This document shows positions 8,104 to 17,008 of a stretch of 64,000 nucleotides of DNA, piece after piece. The DNA comes from Sporosarcina luteola (GTDB taxonomy: Bacteria > Bacillota > Bacilli > Bacillales_A > Planococcaceae): NCBI GenBank assembly GCA_014204635.1, contig JACHLS010000002.1, positions 248,001 through 312,000 of the forward strand, read 5' to 3'. The first letter of the stretch is position 1. Each line of letters starts with the position of its first letter. Under the pieces are notes generated by a model that made no database searches, was not told the DNA's origin, and was given only the letters and a program-made list of their open reading frames with translations. Made by a program: the position numbers and the translations under genes.

Positions 8104-9837
8104 TTGAAGCCGAATCTAAAATTTGCAACAAAGATTGTCGTCCTGGTCCTCTTCGTCATGGGTGTAGTTGTCAGTGTAGGATGGTATGTCTCTGGTGCAA
8201 ATAAGGGGATTCAGGTGTCGTTCTCTGAAATGGAGAAAACGATTCAGGCCCATAGCGGTGAGCCACTCAAACTTAAAGAAAAATCGGATGGAACGTTGTA
8301 TTTGGAAAGCGGAGACGCCGTCTATGTGACGCAAGTCCGTCCCGCAAGCCAACTGGCAGAACAGCTCGTAGAGAAATACAACATTGCCTACAAATATGTG
8401 GATAATGGTCAATACGGCGGAGTCATCATTGCCGGGATCATTCTACTTTCTTTTCTTACCCTTATCATTCTTCACAAAAAAGGTAAAATCGGCGTTGGCT
8501 TGTCTTCCATGAAAAACGGAGCTTCGAAGGCGACTCCGCTGCCCGATGTGACATTGAATGACATCGGTGGTCTTCCGGAAGAAATGAAGGAAGAGATCCA
8601 CCAAACCTTATCAATTATCAAAGATCCTAAAAAGGCGGCACAAATTGGCATCAAAGCGCCAAAAGGGGTTTTACTATATGGACCTCCCGGAACAGGGAAG
8701 ACATTGCTTGCTCAAGCAATTGCCCAGGAAATAGGAGCCACATTTTTCTCGTCCAGCGGTTCTGCTTTCACAGAACTCTATGTCGGAGTTGGTGCTTCCC
8801 GGGTGCGCACCTTGTTTGAAAATGCTCGGAAACAGCGTCCAGCGGTCATCTTCATCGATGAGGTGGATGCACTGGCAGGTAAACGGAAGGAGCATGGCGG
8901 GGAAGAGTCCGAGAAGACGCTAACGGAATTGCTCGTTCAATTGGATGGCGGGAAAGATAATGAGGATATTCTTTTTATTGCTGCAACGAACCGGAAAGAT
9001 ATGCTGGATGATGCGTTCCTCCGTCCTGGCCGTATCGATTATACGTTCAATGTTCCGCTTCCGGATACGAACGGTCGTCGGGAAATCATTGATATCCATA
9101 CAAAAGGACGGCTCTTATCTCAAGAAGTGTATGCATCACTCGATGTGTTAGCAGAAAGTACGTCCGGGTTTTCTGGTGCGGAGTTAAGTTCATTGTTTGA
9201 AACCGCCAGCAAGCGCGCCATCCGCGAAGGCCGCGAGCAAATTGGCAAAGGCGACTTGGATTTCGCCATTGACCGGACCATTCTAGGAAGCACGTCCCGT
9301 GCATTGAACGATCCTGAAACGAAACGTCGCGTCGCTATCCATGAATCGGGGCATGCACTCGTCGCTGCCTTGACGAAACCAGGTTCTGTCCGCAAAGCGA
9401 CAATCATTCCGCGAGGCCAAGCACTCGGTTATGTAGCACCGATTCAGAAGGAACTCCATTTGCAAACAGCCAGTGAACTGATGGATCAAGTAAGCATGAT
9501 TCTGGCTGGTGGTGTTGCAGAGCGGATTTACCTCGGCGAGCATAGTATCGGCGTCAGCGGCGATGTTCAGCAAGCCAAAGACATCATCGAGCGGATGGTC
9601 GATACGGGTTTATTCCAAGACAGCTTTACCCTCACCTTTAATAAAGGGGAAAAAGAAGAGAAAATGCAAAAAATCTTCGGGGAAGCGCTGCTTAAAACCG
9701 AAACACTTATCAAAGAATACGCACCACAGTTTGAACACCTGGTCGACGTCCTCTATCATAAGGAAACACTGGATGGAGCAGAAGTACAGGAAATCGTCGA
9801 AGGTGCCGGCGTTGAGCAGGCGTTGATTGTATTTTAA
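8104..9837 (+). CDS. FtsH-like membrane AAA+ zinc metalloprotease (paralogue)
   Basis: 577 residues with FtsH architecture. TM1 is at about 9-29, an external loop of about 75 residues follows, and TM2 is at about 104-124. The AAA+ domain has Walker A GPPGTGKT near 193, pore loop LYVGVGASR, Walker B FIDEVDAL and ATNRKDMLDDAFLRPGR. The M41 peptidase has HESGH near 413 and a third zinc ligand in SGDVQQA near 486. It should extract and degrade membrane or cytosolic proteins with ATP. It is shorter than housekeeping FtsH (about 640-670 residues) and lies outside the usual tilS-hpt-ftsH context, so it is probably a second, specialised copy. The start is TTG at 8104 behind AAAGGAG; the ATG at 8099 is followed at once by a stop in its frame. 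Confidence 0.9.
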   Translation: MKPNLKFATKIVVLVLFVMGVVVSVGWYVSGANKGIQVSFSEMEKTIQAHSGEPLKLKEKSDGTLYLESGDAVYVTQVRPASQLAEQLVEKYNIAYKYVDNGQYGGVIIAGIILLSFLTLIILHKKGKIGVGLSSMKNGASKATPLPDVTLNDIGGLPEEMKEEIHQTLSIIKDPKKAAQIGIKAPKGVLLYGPPGTGKTLLAQAIAQEIGATFFSSSGSAFTELYVGVGASRVRTLFENARKQRPAVIFIDEVDALAGKRKEHGGEESEKTLTELLVQLDGGKDNEDILFIAATNRKDMLDDAFLRPGRIDYTFNVPLPDTNGRREIIDIHTKGRLLSQEVYASLDVLAESTSGFSGAELSSLFETASKRAIREGREQIGKGDLDFAIDRTILGSTSRALNDPETKRRVAIHESGHALVAALTKPGSVRKATIIPRGQALGYVAPIQKELHLQTASELMDQVSMILAGGVAERIYLGEHSIGVSGDVQQAKDIIERMVDTGLFQDSFTLTFNKGEKEEKMQKIFGEALLKTETLIKEYAPQFEHLVDVLYHKETLDGAEVQEIVEGAGVEQALIVF

Positions 9838-9850
9838 TGAGTAAAGGAAA

Positions 9851-9882
9851 GCCATTCTCCAATTGGGGGGATGGTTTTTTTG
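9851..9882 (+). terminator. Rho-independent terminator after the FtsH-like gene
   Basis: CCATTCTCC and GGGGGATGG pair around an AATT loop, followed by seven T residues, 14 bases after the stop. Confidence 0.85.
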
Positions 9883-9902
9883 TGCTTTCATTGAACGTTG
9901 AC

Positions 9903-10544
9903 GAACATCAGAAAAGCTGGTTGAACGCCAGAAAAAGTCTGCGAGCGCCAGAGAAGCTGGTTGAACGCCAGAAAAGCTGGTTGAACGCCAGAAAAAGTCT
10001 GTGAGCGCCAGAAAGAGTTAGTGGGCGCCAGAAAAGCCGATCGAACGCCAGAAAAAGTTTATGAACGCCAGAAAAGCTGGTTGAACGCCAGAAAAGCCGG
10101 TCGAACGCCAGAAAAAGTTAGTGAGCGCCAGAAAAGCGGGTTGAACGCCAGAAAAAGTCTGTGAGCGCCAGAAAAGCGGGTCGAACGCCAGAAAAAGTCT
10201 GTGAACGCCAGAAAAGCCGATTGAACGTCAGAAAAAGTTAGTGAACGCGAGAAAAGCCGGTCGAGCGCCAGAAAAAGTTTATGAACGCCAGAAAAGCGGG
10301 TTGAACGCCAGAAAAAGTCTGTGGACGCCAGAAAAGCGGATTGAACGCCAGAAAAAATTTGTGAACGCCAGAAAAGCGGGTTGAACGCCAGAAAGAGTTA
10401 GTGAGCGCCAGAAAAGCTGGTTGAACGCCAAATAAAGTTTGTAAGCGCCAAAATTGCCTGTCTCCGCGCCAAATAGAGCTAGCTGAACGCCAAATAAACT
10501 CTACAAACGCCAAAACGGCCATCTGAGCGCCAAATAGTACTCAC
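9903..10544. repeat. Array of 32 contiguous 20-bp imperfect repeats of two alternating types
   Basis: The 642-bp block divides into 32 units, nearly all exactly 20 bp, with conserved core GARCGCCAGAAAA. Two unit types mostly alternate: type A ends AAAAGCYGGTY and type B ends AAAAAGTYTGT, giving a 40-bp higher period. The last five or six units are degenerate (GCCAAATA in place of GCCAGAAA). There are no unique spacers between units, which rules out CRISPR. Twenty is not a multiple of three, so reading frame shifts from unit to unit, and short ORFs in the array are by-products. The A4-A5 tracts recur about every two helical turns, which could make the DNA curved. Function unknown. Confidence 0.9.
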
Positions 10545-10877
10545 CGGCACATACAATAAGCCACTATCCACCGGATTTGTCTGATGGGCCACGCTGACCA
10601 CTCCCCCTTTACATAACAACTTCTTTTGCATAAAGACAGACCCAGCTATAACTTTCCACTCACTGACTACTCCTACAAAACTCACTAAACTGTCAATGAA
10701 GCATAAGTCAAATGATATAAATAAAACCTTTAAAATCTTGCAAAAAGTCGCATGGAAACGCTCACAAGGCAATGGTACGATGTGTATGAAGTCTTGCAGA
10801 ATATGAATCTAGCAAGGGAAAGGGAGCGATTTTTCCAACTGACCGTGCAATACTAACTTTGAGAGGAGAACGGTTAC
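10545..10877. other. Intergenic region upstream of the secreted nuclease
   Basis: About 330 bases without a convincing gene; a minus-strand 97-codon frame here lacks a ribosome site and looks like chance. The region holds a candidate cre site (10753-10766) and the AGGAG ribosome site at 10864-10868 for the nuclease. No strong SigA promoter pair was identified. Confidence 0.4.
10753..10766 (+). promoter_or_regulatory. Candidate CcpA cre site upstream of the nuclease
   Basis: TGGAAACGCTCACA differs from the cre core TGNAARCGNWWWCA at one position (C for W). It lies 112 bases before the nuclease start, so carbon-catabolite control of this scavenging enzyme is plausible but unproven. Confidence 0.4.
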
Positions 10878-13800
10878 ATGAAAAGCGAGAGATGGAAAAA
10901 AGGGTTAAATAGCTTGCTGTCGATTGGTTTAATTGTAAGTTTGATCGTTCCAACTTTTCCGGCTGTTGTGCGATCGGCCACGACGGCGGAGGATCTGATT
11001 ATTTCCGAGTATGTGGAAGGTAGCAGCTTTAATAAAGCGATTGAGTTATATAATGGTACGGGTTCTACAGTGGATTTGGGAGAATATACGTTAGAACTGT
11101 ATGCGAATGGAGCGACGTCACCAACGGCAGCTCTTTCATTGTCAGGTGCTTTGCAGGAGGATACCACATATGTCCTCACCCATCGTGATGCGGTGGCAGA
11201 GTTGCGGGCAAAAGGGGATTTTGAAAATACGAGCGTCATTAACTTTAATGGAGATGATGCGCTTGTTTTGAAACATGAAGGGACTGTTATTGATTCATTC
11301 GGACAAGTTGGCGCACGCAGCAACTGGGGAACAGACGTGACGCTTGTGCGGAAATCTTCCGTGACGGAAGGGGATCGGATCATCAATGATCCGTTCAATC
11401 GGGATGACGAATGGATCGTCTATCCGAAAGATACATTTGAATACCTCGGCATGCATGAGATGGATGGAGGCGGAACTCCGGGAGAACCGGGAGAACCCGG
11501 GGATCCAGAAGATCCAGTCGGGACGGTAACGATTGCGGAAGCACGGGCTATGGCTCTCGGGGATACTGTGACCATTAAAGGAGTCGTCGCGGCCACGTTG
11601 AAAAATACCATTTCCGTCCAGGATGAAACGGGTGGAATTGCGGTTCGACCAACGTCCCTTGCCGCCACAGTCGGAGATGAAGTCATCTTGACCGGAACGC
11701 TGGCGGATTATCGCGGACTACTCCAATTGGATAAGGCGACCCTTGTCGAGAAGAGGGAACAGGTCGGCGCTCCGGCACCGAAAGCCGTTACGGGTGCCGA
11801 TGTAAATGAAGCGCATGAATCCCAACTAGTAACGGTTCATAACGTCATACTTTCTGACGTGCAGGCGGGAAGCGGTTGGGCAAATTATTTGGCGACTGAC
11901 GGCACGGAGTTTATCGTCCGTGATGAAACGGCTGCACTTGGACTAGCAGTCGGAACCACGTATGATTCGATAACCGGCATCGTCCAGCAGTTTGATAACG
12001 ACTATCAGGTGATACCGCGTTCAGCGCAAGACATTATTGTCGACAGCTCTATTGTCCAACCTGTTATTGCGACTCCTGGAAGCGGAACGTATGTCGGAGG
12101 CACCAAAGTTGTACTGTCAACACAGACAACCGACGCGGATATTCTCTATACATTGGATGGAACCGATCCGATTGCAAATGGCGCCACGTACGCTGAACCA
12201 ATTGATATATGGGAAACGACTTCCATTCAAGCTGTCGTTCGGACCAATGATGGACGTTACAGTGACGTGAAAACATTCACATACAACATTACCGAAAGCT
12301 TGAAGATCCATGATATTCAAGGGGCCGGTCATGTATCGCCTTTCAATAATCAAGTAGTAGAAGGCGTAGAAGGAATCGTGACATATAAGTATGAACTGAA
12401 TGGTGCGACTTACTATCATATCCAAACGCCTGATGATCAGCGGGACGGCGATTTGAAAACTTCAGAAGCAGTTGTTCTTTATAGCGGCAGGGATGCTTGG
12501 AATCTATCCATCGGCGATCTTGTGTCTGTCACTGGACAAGTGAGCGAGTATGCCATTGACGGGTATGCCGATCGACAAGAGACAGACTTGAAGACGACAC
12601 AAATTAATGTGCGGGATGATCGTGGCGGCAAAGTGACGATCCTCAAGCGCAATGTGCCGCTTCCGACGCCTTTTGTCATCAATGAGGCCAATTTGCCGTC
12701 ATCACATATCGCAAGCCCGAATTTTGCAGAATTTGACCCTGCAAAATATGCAGCGGATTTCTGGGAAAGCCGTGAAGCGATGCTGGTGGAGGTTGGCACA
12801 GTAAAAGCGGTCGGTCCACAGCAACATGGTGATCTCGTGACGGTTTTCGAAAATGTTCCGACCGAGACGATCATGGGCGGTATTCTTCTAAAGGAAGACG
12901 ATGAGAACGCGGACCGCGTCCAGTTTAGACTGGAGCCGAATGGACCAGCACGTGAGTTTGAAGTTGCCACCGGAGATCGCTTTGAAGGTCCGATCACAGG
13001 GGTTGTCGGCTATTCATTCCAAAACTATAAAATATACACGTCATTAGATGCGATGCGAGCGGCTCATAGAAAAGGGGACGCAATACCTGAAAAGACAACG
13101 ATTGTGAAAGCGGATGACAAGTTGACGATCGCCTCGTATAACTTGGAGAACTTCTCAAACAACCGGAAAACAACAACTGATGACAAAGCAAGAAAACTGG
13201 CAAGAGCGTTCGCGTCCGATATGCAAAGCCCTGACATCGTCGGCGTAACCGAGGTGCAGGACAATAATGGCCCAGATGCGGGTGATTCTCGTGCCAATGA
13301 AAGCTACGAGCGCCTCATACAGGCGATTGTTGATGCGGGCGGCGTGCAATATGAATATGTCAACATTGATCCGGTCAATAATGCGGACGGCGGCCAGCCG
13401 AATGCCAACATCCGTGTTGGATTCCTTTACAACCCAGCGCGCGTGTCACTTACGGAAGGAAGCCCGGTCGGTGATGCGACAACAGGAGTCGGTTATGAAA
13501 ACGGGAAATTAACGTTGAACCCTGGACGCATTGATCCAAACAATGAAGCATTCACGAGCAGCCGAAAACCGCTCGCGGCACAGTTTGATTTCCAAGGGGA
13601 ATCGATTGTCGTCATTGCAAACCACTGGAATTCAAAGAATGGAGACACACCTGCATTTGGAGCAATCCAGCCGCCAGTCCTTGGCAGTGAAGCCCAGCGG
13701 AAGAAAATAGCGAAAATCGTTTATGACTTCATCGGGGATATCAAAACCAAAAATCCGGATGCCTATGTCGTATCTCTAGGCGATTTTAACGATTTCCAAT

Positions 13801-15416
13801 TCTCTCAAGCAATTAAAATCCATGAAGGCGAATTCATGACAGATATGGTCAACCGCGTGGAAGAATCCGATCGGTACTCCTATGTCTACCAAGGAAATTC
13901 ACAAGTCCTCGACCATATTCTTGTAACAAATAACTTGGCAGATCAAACGGAAATTGATATGTTGCACATTAACGCTGATTTCACGGACATGGCAGGCCGG
14001 GCGAGCGATCATGATCCTGTCATGGTGCAAATCGAATTTGAAGGTCCTGTTATTTGGGAACCAGTGCCGATAAAGAAAGTCTATACATTGATTAATTATC
14101 ATAAGAAGCAGTTGGTTGTTGCTGAGCCGAGTGTCTCTGTTTCGATGGACGCTAACTCCTCTTTGAAGGAAGGTCTTTATGTAAAGGGAGATTATGTCGA
14201 ATTGACAGGGGAAGGCTTTAAGACGAACCGTGTCATTCTGCAACCGAAGAAAAAAGGCTTGATCGTTGATATGAAAGGCACTGAGATGGGGCATGTCATC
14301 GTGGAAAGTTCAAATCCTCTTGAAATCAGAGGGGCAGAGAATATCCGGAAAATCGATTTTGTGAAAGGGGCCGACGCATCAAAAGTCGTCTTTTACAATT
14401 CAAATGGCAAGCGAATTCAAGTACCTGCTGTCAATCAAGCGCCTATCGTGACAAAGGCGATTGCCAATCAAACAGTGAAATTGGGAGAGGCGATTACGAT
14501 TAATCTCTCCGAGCATTTCACTGACCCGGATGGAGATAAGCTCAGCTTTTCAGCGACGAAGGGGATTGTGGATCTAGCAAAGGGGACCTTGACACTTAAG
14601 CTTGAGAAAGGCAGCCATATTATTGGTGTCACGGCATCAGATGGCGAAAAGAAGGTCACTGCAAGCTTCACCGTCATTGTATCAGAAGAGGAAGCGACTC
14701 CTGAAAATGACTATTATCAAAATGCCTACGGAAAAGAAGGGCAGGAATTGAAGTCAGCCCTTCACGATATTATCGCGGATCATCGGAAATTGACGTATAC
14801 CCAGGTATGGGATGCATTGAAGCAAACAGACGAAGATCCGGCCAATCCGAACAATGTCATCTTGCTCTACTCGGGAGAATCCCGGTCCAAAGACCGGAAC
14901 GGCGGTAATGTCGGCGATTGGAACCGGGAGCATGTATGGGCAAAGTCACATGGCAACTTTGGAACAACTGTCGGCCCTGGAACAGATATTCACCACTTGC
15001 GTCCAACGGATGTCCAAGTGAACAGCGCCCGTGGGAATTTGGACTTCGCCAATGGCGGGAGTCCTGTGAGCGGCTGCAACGGATGCTATAAAACAACAAA
15101 CTCTTGGGAGCCGCCTGATCGGGTAAAAGGCGATGTGGCAAGAATGTTATTTTACATGGCAACCCGCTATGAAGCAGGAGACCGAGTGGACCTGGAATTG
15201 AATGAGCGTCTTGGAAACGGGACAGCACCGTATCATGGCAAGCTATCCGTACTGCTTGAATGGCACCAAATGGATCCAGTCGATGCCTTTGAACAGAATC
15301 GAAATGAAGTCATTTTTGGGATTCAAGGCAACCGGAATCCATTTATCGACCATCCGGAGTGGGTGGACTCCATTTGGGGACAGACAAAAGTGGATGAACT
15401 TCAAAAAGCTTCCTAA
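10878..15416 (+). CDS. Large secreted modular nuclease (lamin-tail, OB, EEP and endonuclease I domains)
   Basis: 1512 residues with a signal peptide (about 1-33, ending VVRSA). Order of domains: lamin-tail domain (about 38-190), Gly/Pro/Glu linker (GEPGEPGDPEDP), OB-fold nucleic-acid-binding domain (about 217-395), chitobiase-like C-terminal beta domain (TLDGTDP, about 400-465), second OB-like block (about 475-720), endonuclease/exonuclease/phosphatase domain (about 745-1055; SYNLENF, GVTEVQDN, NHWNSKNG, LGDFNDF, SDHDP), cadherin-like domain (about 1195-1270), and endonuclease I domain (about 1277-1505; WNREHVWAKSHG, DIHHLRPTD). Related to ExeM and Bacillus YhcR-type extracellular nucleases. 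It probably degrades environmental DNA/RNA for phosphate or nucleotides. No LPXTG anchor or SLH domain is visible at the C terminus. ATG follows GAGAGGAGAA. Confidence 0.92.
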   Translation: MKSERWKKGLNSLLSIGLIVSLIVPTFPAVVRSATTAEDLIISEYVEGSSFNKAIELYNGTGSTVDLGEYTLELYANGATSPTAALSLSGALQEDTTYVLTHRDAVAELRAKGDFENTSVINFNGDDALVLKHEGTVIDSFGQVGARSNWGTDVTLVRKSSVTEGDRIINDPFNRDDEWIVYPKDTFEYLGMHEMDGGGTPGEPGEPGDPEDPVGTVTIAEARAMALGDTVTIKGVVAATLKNTISVQDETGGIAVRPTSLAATVGDEVILTGTLADYRGLLQLDKATLVEKREQVGAPAPKAVTGADVNEAHESQLVTVHNVILSDVQAGSGWANYLATDGTEFIVRDETAALGLAVGTTYDSITGIVQQFDNDYQVIPRSAQDIIVDSSIVQPVIATPGSGTYVGGTKVVLSTQTTDADILYTLDGTDPIANGATYAEPIDIWETTSIQAVVRTNDGRYSDVKTFTYNITESLKIHDIQGAGHVSPFNNQVVEGVEGIVTYKYELNGATYYHIQTPDDQRDGDLKTSEAVVLYSGRDAWNLSIGDLVSVTGQVSEYAIDGYADRQETDLKTTQINVRDDRGGKVTILKRNVPLPTPFVINEANLPSSHIASPNFAEFDPAKYAADFWESREAMLVEVGTVKAVGPQQHGDLVTVFENVPTETIMGGILLKEDDENADRVQFRLEPNGPAREFEVATGDRFEGPITGVVGYSFQNYKIYTSLDAMRAAHRKGDAIPEKTTIVKADDKLTIASYNLENFSNNRKTTTDDKARKLARAFASDMQSPDIVGVTEVQDNNGPDAGDSRANESYERLIQAIVDAGGVQYEYVNIDPVNNADGGQPNANIRVGFLYNPARVSLTEGSPVGDATTGVGYENGKLTLNPGRIDPNNEAFTSSRKPLAAQFDFQGESIVVIANHWNSKNGDTPAFGAIQPPVLGSEAQRKKIAKIVYDFIGDIKTKNPDAYVVSLGDFNDFQFSQAIKIHEGEFMTDMVNRVEESDRYSYVYQGNSQVLDHILVTNNLADQTEIDMLHINADFTDMAGRASDHDPVMVQIEFEGPVIWEPVPIKKVYTLINYHKKQLVVAEPSVSVSMDANSSLKEGLYVKGDYVELTGEGFKTNRVILQPKKKGLIVDMKGTEMGHVIVESSNPLEIRGAENIRKIDFVKGADASKVVFYNSNGKRIQVPAVNQAPIVTKAIANQTVKLGEAITINLSEHFTDPDGDKLSFSATKGIVDLAKGTLTLKLEKGSHIIGVTASDGEKKVTASFTVIVSEEEATPENDYYQNAYGKEGQELKSALHDIIADHRKLTYTQVWDALKQTDEDPANPNNVILLYSGESRSKDRNGGNVGDWNREHVWAKSHGNFGTTVGPGTDIHHLRPTDVQVNSARGNLDFANGGSPVSGCNGCYKTTNSWEPPDRVKGDVARMLFYMATRYEAGDRVDLELNERLGNGTAPYHGKLSVLLEWHQMDPVDAFEQNRNEVIFGIQGNRNPFIDHPEWVDSIWGQTKVDELQKAS

Positions 15417-15471
15417 TAGCAAGAAGCCGATGAAAACCTTAGTGATGAACATTTACGTGGTATTGTAACAA

Positions 15472-15520
15472 GTAAGGCGACATTTTGTTTGAAGTTGAAC
15501 AAAGTGCCGCCTTTCCTTTT
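15472..15520 (+). terminator. Terminator after the secreted nuclease
   Basis: AGGCGACATTTTGTT and AACAAAGTGCCGCCT form a long stem with one mismatch and an 8-nt loop, followed by TTCCTTTTG, about 55 bases after the stop. Confidence 0.8.
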
Positions 15521-15654
15521 GTCTTTCTCATTCCTCTTACTGTAAATAGATGAAGGTATTTCAGAAGGCGGAGATGCCCTTTAAATTTTTTAGTTTGATG
15601 ATACAGTGTATTTATAAGGAAAGAAGTAGTTCAGTCAAATCGAGGAGAGGTAAA

Positions 15655-15714
15655 TTGGTTCAAAATCATATCAGTTACAGCAATCACATCTTATCAGAGG
15701 TATCATGGTTATAA
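15655..15714 (+). CDS. Possible 19-codon leader ORF before the membrane protein gene
   Basis: TTG at 15655 follows a good ribosome site (AGGAGAGG, 15643-15650) and opens a 19-codon frame ending TAA at 15712-15714, 41 bases before the next gene. Apart from the ribosome site and position there is no evidence that it is expressed. Confidence 0.2.
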   Translation: MVQNHISYSNHILSEVSWL

Positions 15715-15755
15715 GAAGGCTGGCAAGAAATCTAGGAAGAAAGGGGGGAGAGGAA

Positions 15756-16349
15756 ATGGCGTTCACCGAACTAGATAAGAAGCAGGTCGCAGAAAAAAGA
15801 TTAGGGTTTACAGTGTTCTTGCATATTTTCATGCTGCTTGGCGCTAGTGTATATCCTGAAGGCAGTTTCTTTAAGTGGCTCTTTATTAACTTAGCTATCG
15901 AATGTTTAATAGTCATCCGTATTTTGTCATTGTGGAAACAGTATAAATTTGATACAAAAAGGTATTATTCATTACAAGTTTATTGGATGTTAACCGGATT
16001 CTCGATTTTTTCGGTTATTCCCTTCGTCAAGACGGTTTATGGTACTACAATCTTTTGGCTACTATTAATTATAACAATAGGAATGTTCATTGCCGCGCAT
16101 CTTTTGAAGGAACGAATCGGTGCCATCTTTGTCAATCCGGGAAAGCTTCATTTGCTTGTTTTATGGCCAAAGCTATTAGCTGTTATTGTGCTCATCGGAA
16201 TAGTTATCATGGCGGTGCTCCGTGCCCAATCATATCACTCAAATGTCGGCTTGTTTGCGTTTCTATATTTGATTGGCATGTTTGCTCTCTATACCGCAGT
16301 TCCTTTTTCTTTAACGGAAGAAAGAATTGAAAAATTGAAATCTACATGA
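15756..16349 (+). CDS. Small multi-spanning membrane protein, unidentified
   Basis: 197 residues from the ATG at 15756, which follows GGGGGGAG; an upstream in-frame ATG at 15705 has no comparable site. After a charged N terminus (TELDKKQVAEKR) there are about six hydrophobic segments, at roughly 17-33, 36-52, 72-90, 97-115, 133-155 and 160-180. The C-terminal end is charged (LTEERIEKLKST). I recognise no family motif. It sits alone between the nuclease terminator and the excalibur-protein gene. Confidence 0.7.
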   Translation: MAFTELDKKQVAEKRLGFTVFLHIFMLLGASVYPEGSFFKWLFINLAIECLIVIRILSLWKQYKFDTKRYYSLQVYWMLTGFSIFSVIPFVKTVYGTTIFWLLLIITIGMFIAAHLLKERIGAIFVNPGKLHLLVLWPKLLAVIVLIGIVIMAVLRAQSYHSNVGLFAFLYLIGMFALYTAVPFSLTEERIEKLKST

Positions 16350-16444
16350 ATTTATCCCTCTAATATAAATAAAATTCTAGACAACATTTATATAAAACTC
16401 TATGATATTAACAGGATATGGAAGTAATAATGAAAGGAAGTTCG

Positions 16445-16720
16445 ATGATCTTGAAGAAATTGGCTATCGCTCTGTTTGCACTCCTCATCGCTTTCACATT
16501 TTCGGTCAGCACGCCGCAAGTGGAAGCAAAGGGAGCTAAGGTAGTGACGTTCAAAAATTGTACGGAGTTAAATAAAGTATACAAGGGCGGCGTGGCGCAA
16601 TCGGCTAACGTCAAAAATAAAGGCGGTAAAACAAAGTATACGCCTTTTGTCTCGAAAGCGTTGTACGATGCAAACAAAAAGATGGATCGCGATAAAGATC
16701 TGATCGCCTGCGAGAAATAA
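16445..16720 (+). CDS. Exported excalibur calcium-binding domain protein
   Basis: About 91 residues with a signal peptide ending near PQVEA, followed by a single excalibur domain: FKNCTELNKVY at its start and DRDKDLIACEK at its end. The latter is the DxDxDGxxCE calcium loop with Leu where Gly is usual. The two cysteines should form a disulphide. Excalibur domains bind calcium at the cell surface and often accompany secreted nucleases. In-frame ATGs at 16418, 16430 and 16445 are all possible; 16445 has AAAGGAAG six bases upstream. Single gene with its own terminator. Confidence 0.85.
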   Translation: MILKKLAIALFALLIAFTFSVSTPQVEAKGAKVVTFKNCTELNKVYKGGVAQSANVKNKGGKTKYTPFVSKALYDANKKMDRDKDLIACEK

Positions 16721-16734
16721 TCATAGCAACTAAA

Positions 16735-16785
16735 GACAGACTGCTGACAAGCCATAGGAACGGCTTGCCGGCAGTCTGTTTTTTT
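16735..16785 (+). terminator. Terminator after the excalibur gene
   Basis: ACAGACTGC...GCAGTCTGT with an inner CAAGCC...GGCTTG stem, then seven T residues. Confidence 0.92.
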
Positions 16786-16932
16786 AAACATAGGAATGGC
16801 TGACTCGGAGCCTTGTATAGGAAAACTTTATTATACACAATGAAAAATACTTCTACTTAATTCTAAAAGCTTGTCCGCCATCAAAACATTCATCTAGTCT
16901 TATTCTACTATTTCTAAACTATTTTTTATTTC

Positions 16933-16961
16933 ACCCCCATAAACGGGACACTTGTTACGAA
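16933..16961 (+). promoter_or_regulatory. Candidate SigI-dependent promoter
   Basis: ACCCCC followed by ATAAA at 16933-16943 (SigI-type -35 with the usual A-rich extension), then CGAA at 16958-16961 (SigI-type -10), with 19 bases between. It lies 48 bases before the coiled-coil protein start, in the operon that contains sigI, so it fits autoregulation. The assignment is by motif only. Confidence 0.6.
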
Positions 16962-17008
16962 TTAGTAGGTGTCAACAAAGACAAATCTTAAAAAAGGATG
17001 ATGATAGT

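Noticed and set aside
10238..10522. 94-codon minus-strand ORF inside the repeat array
   Set aside because: Its peptide simply reflects the 20-bp repeats read in rotating frames; no ribosome site.
9903..10544. CRISPR array
   Set aside because: Units are contiguous 20-bp imperfect repeats with no unique spacers and no cas genes nearby.
10479..10772. 97-codon minus-strand ORF before the nuclease gene
   Set aside because: No ribosome site, partly within the degenerate repeats, and Cys/Phe/Val-rich composition typical of non-coding frames.
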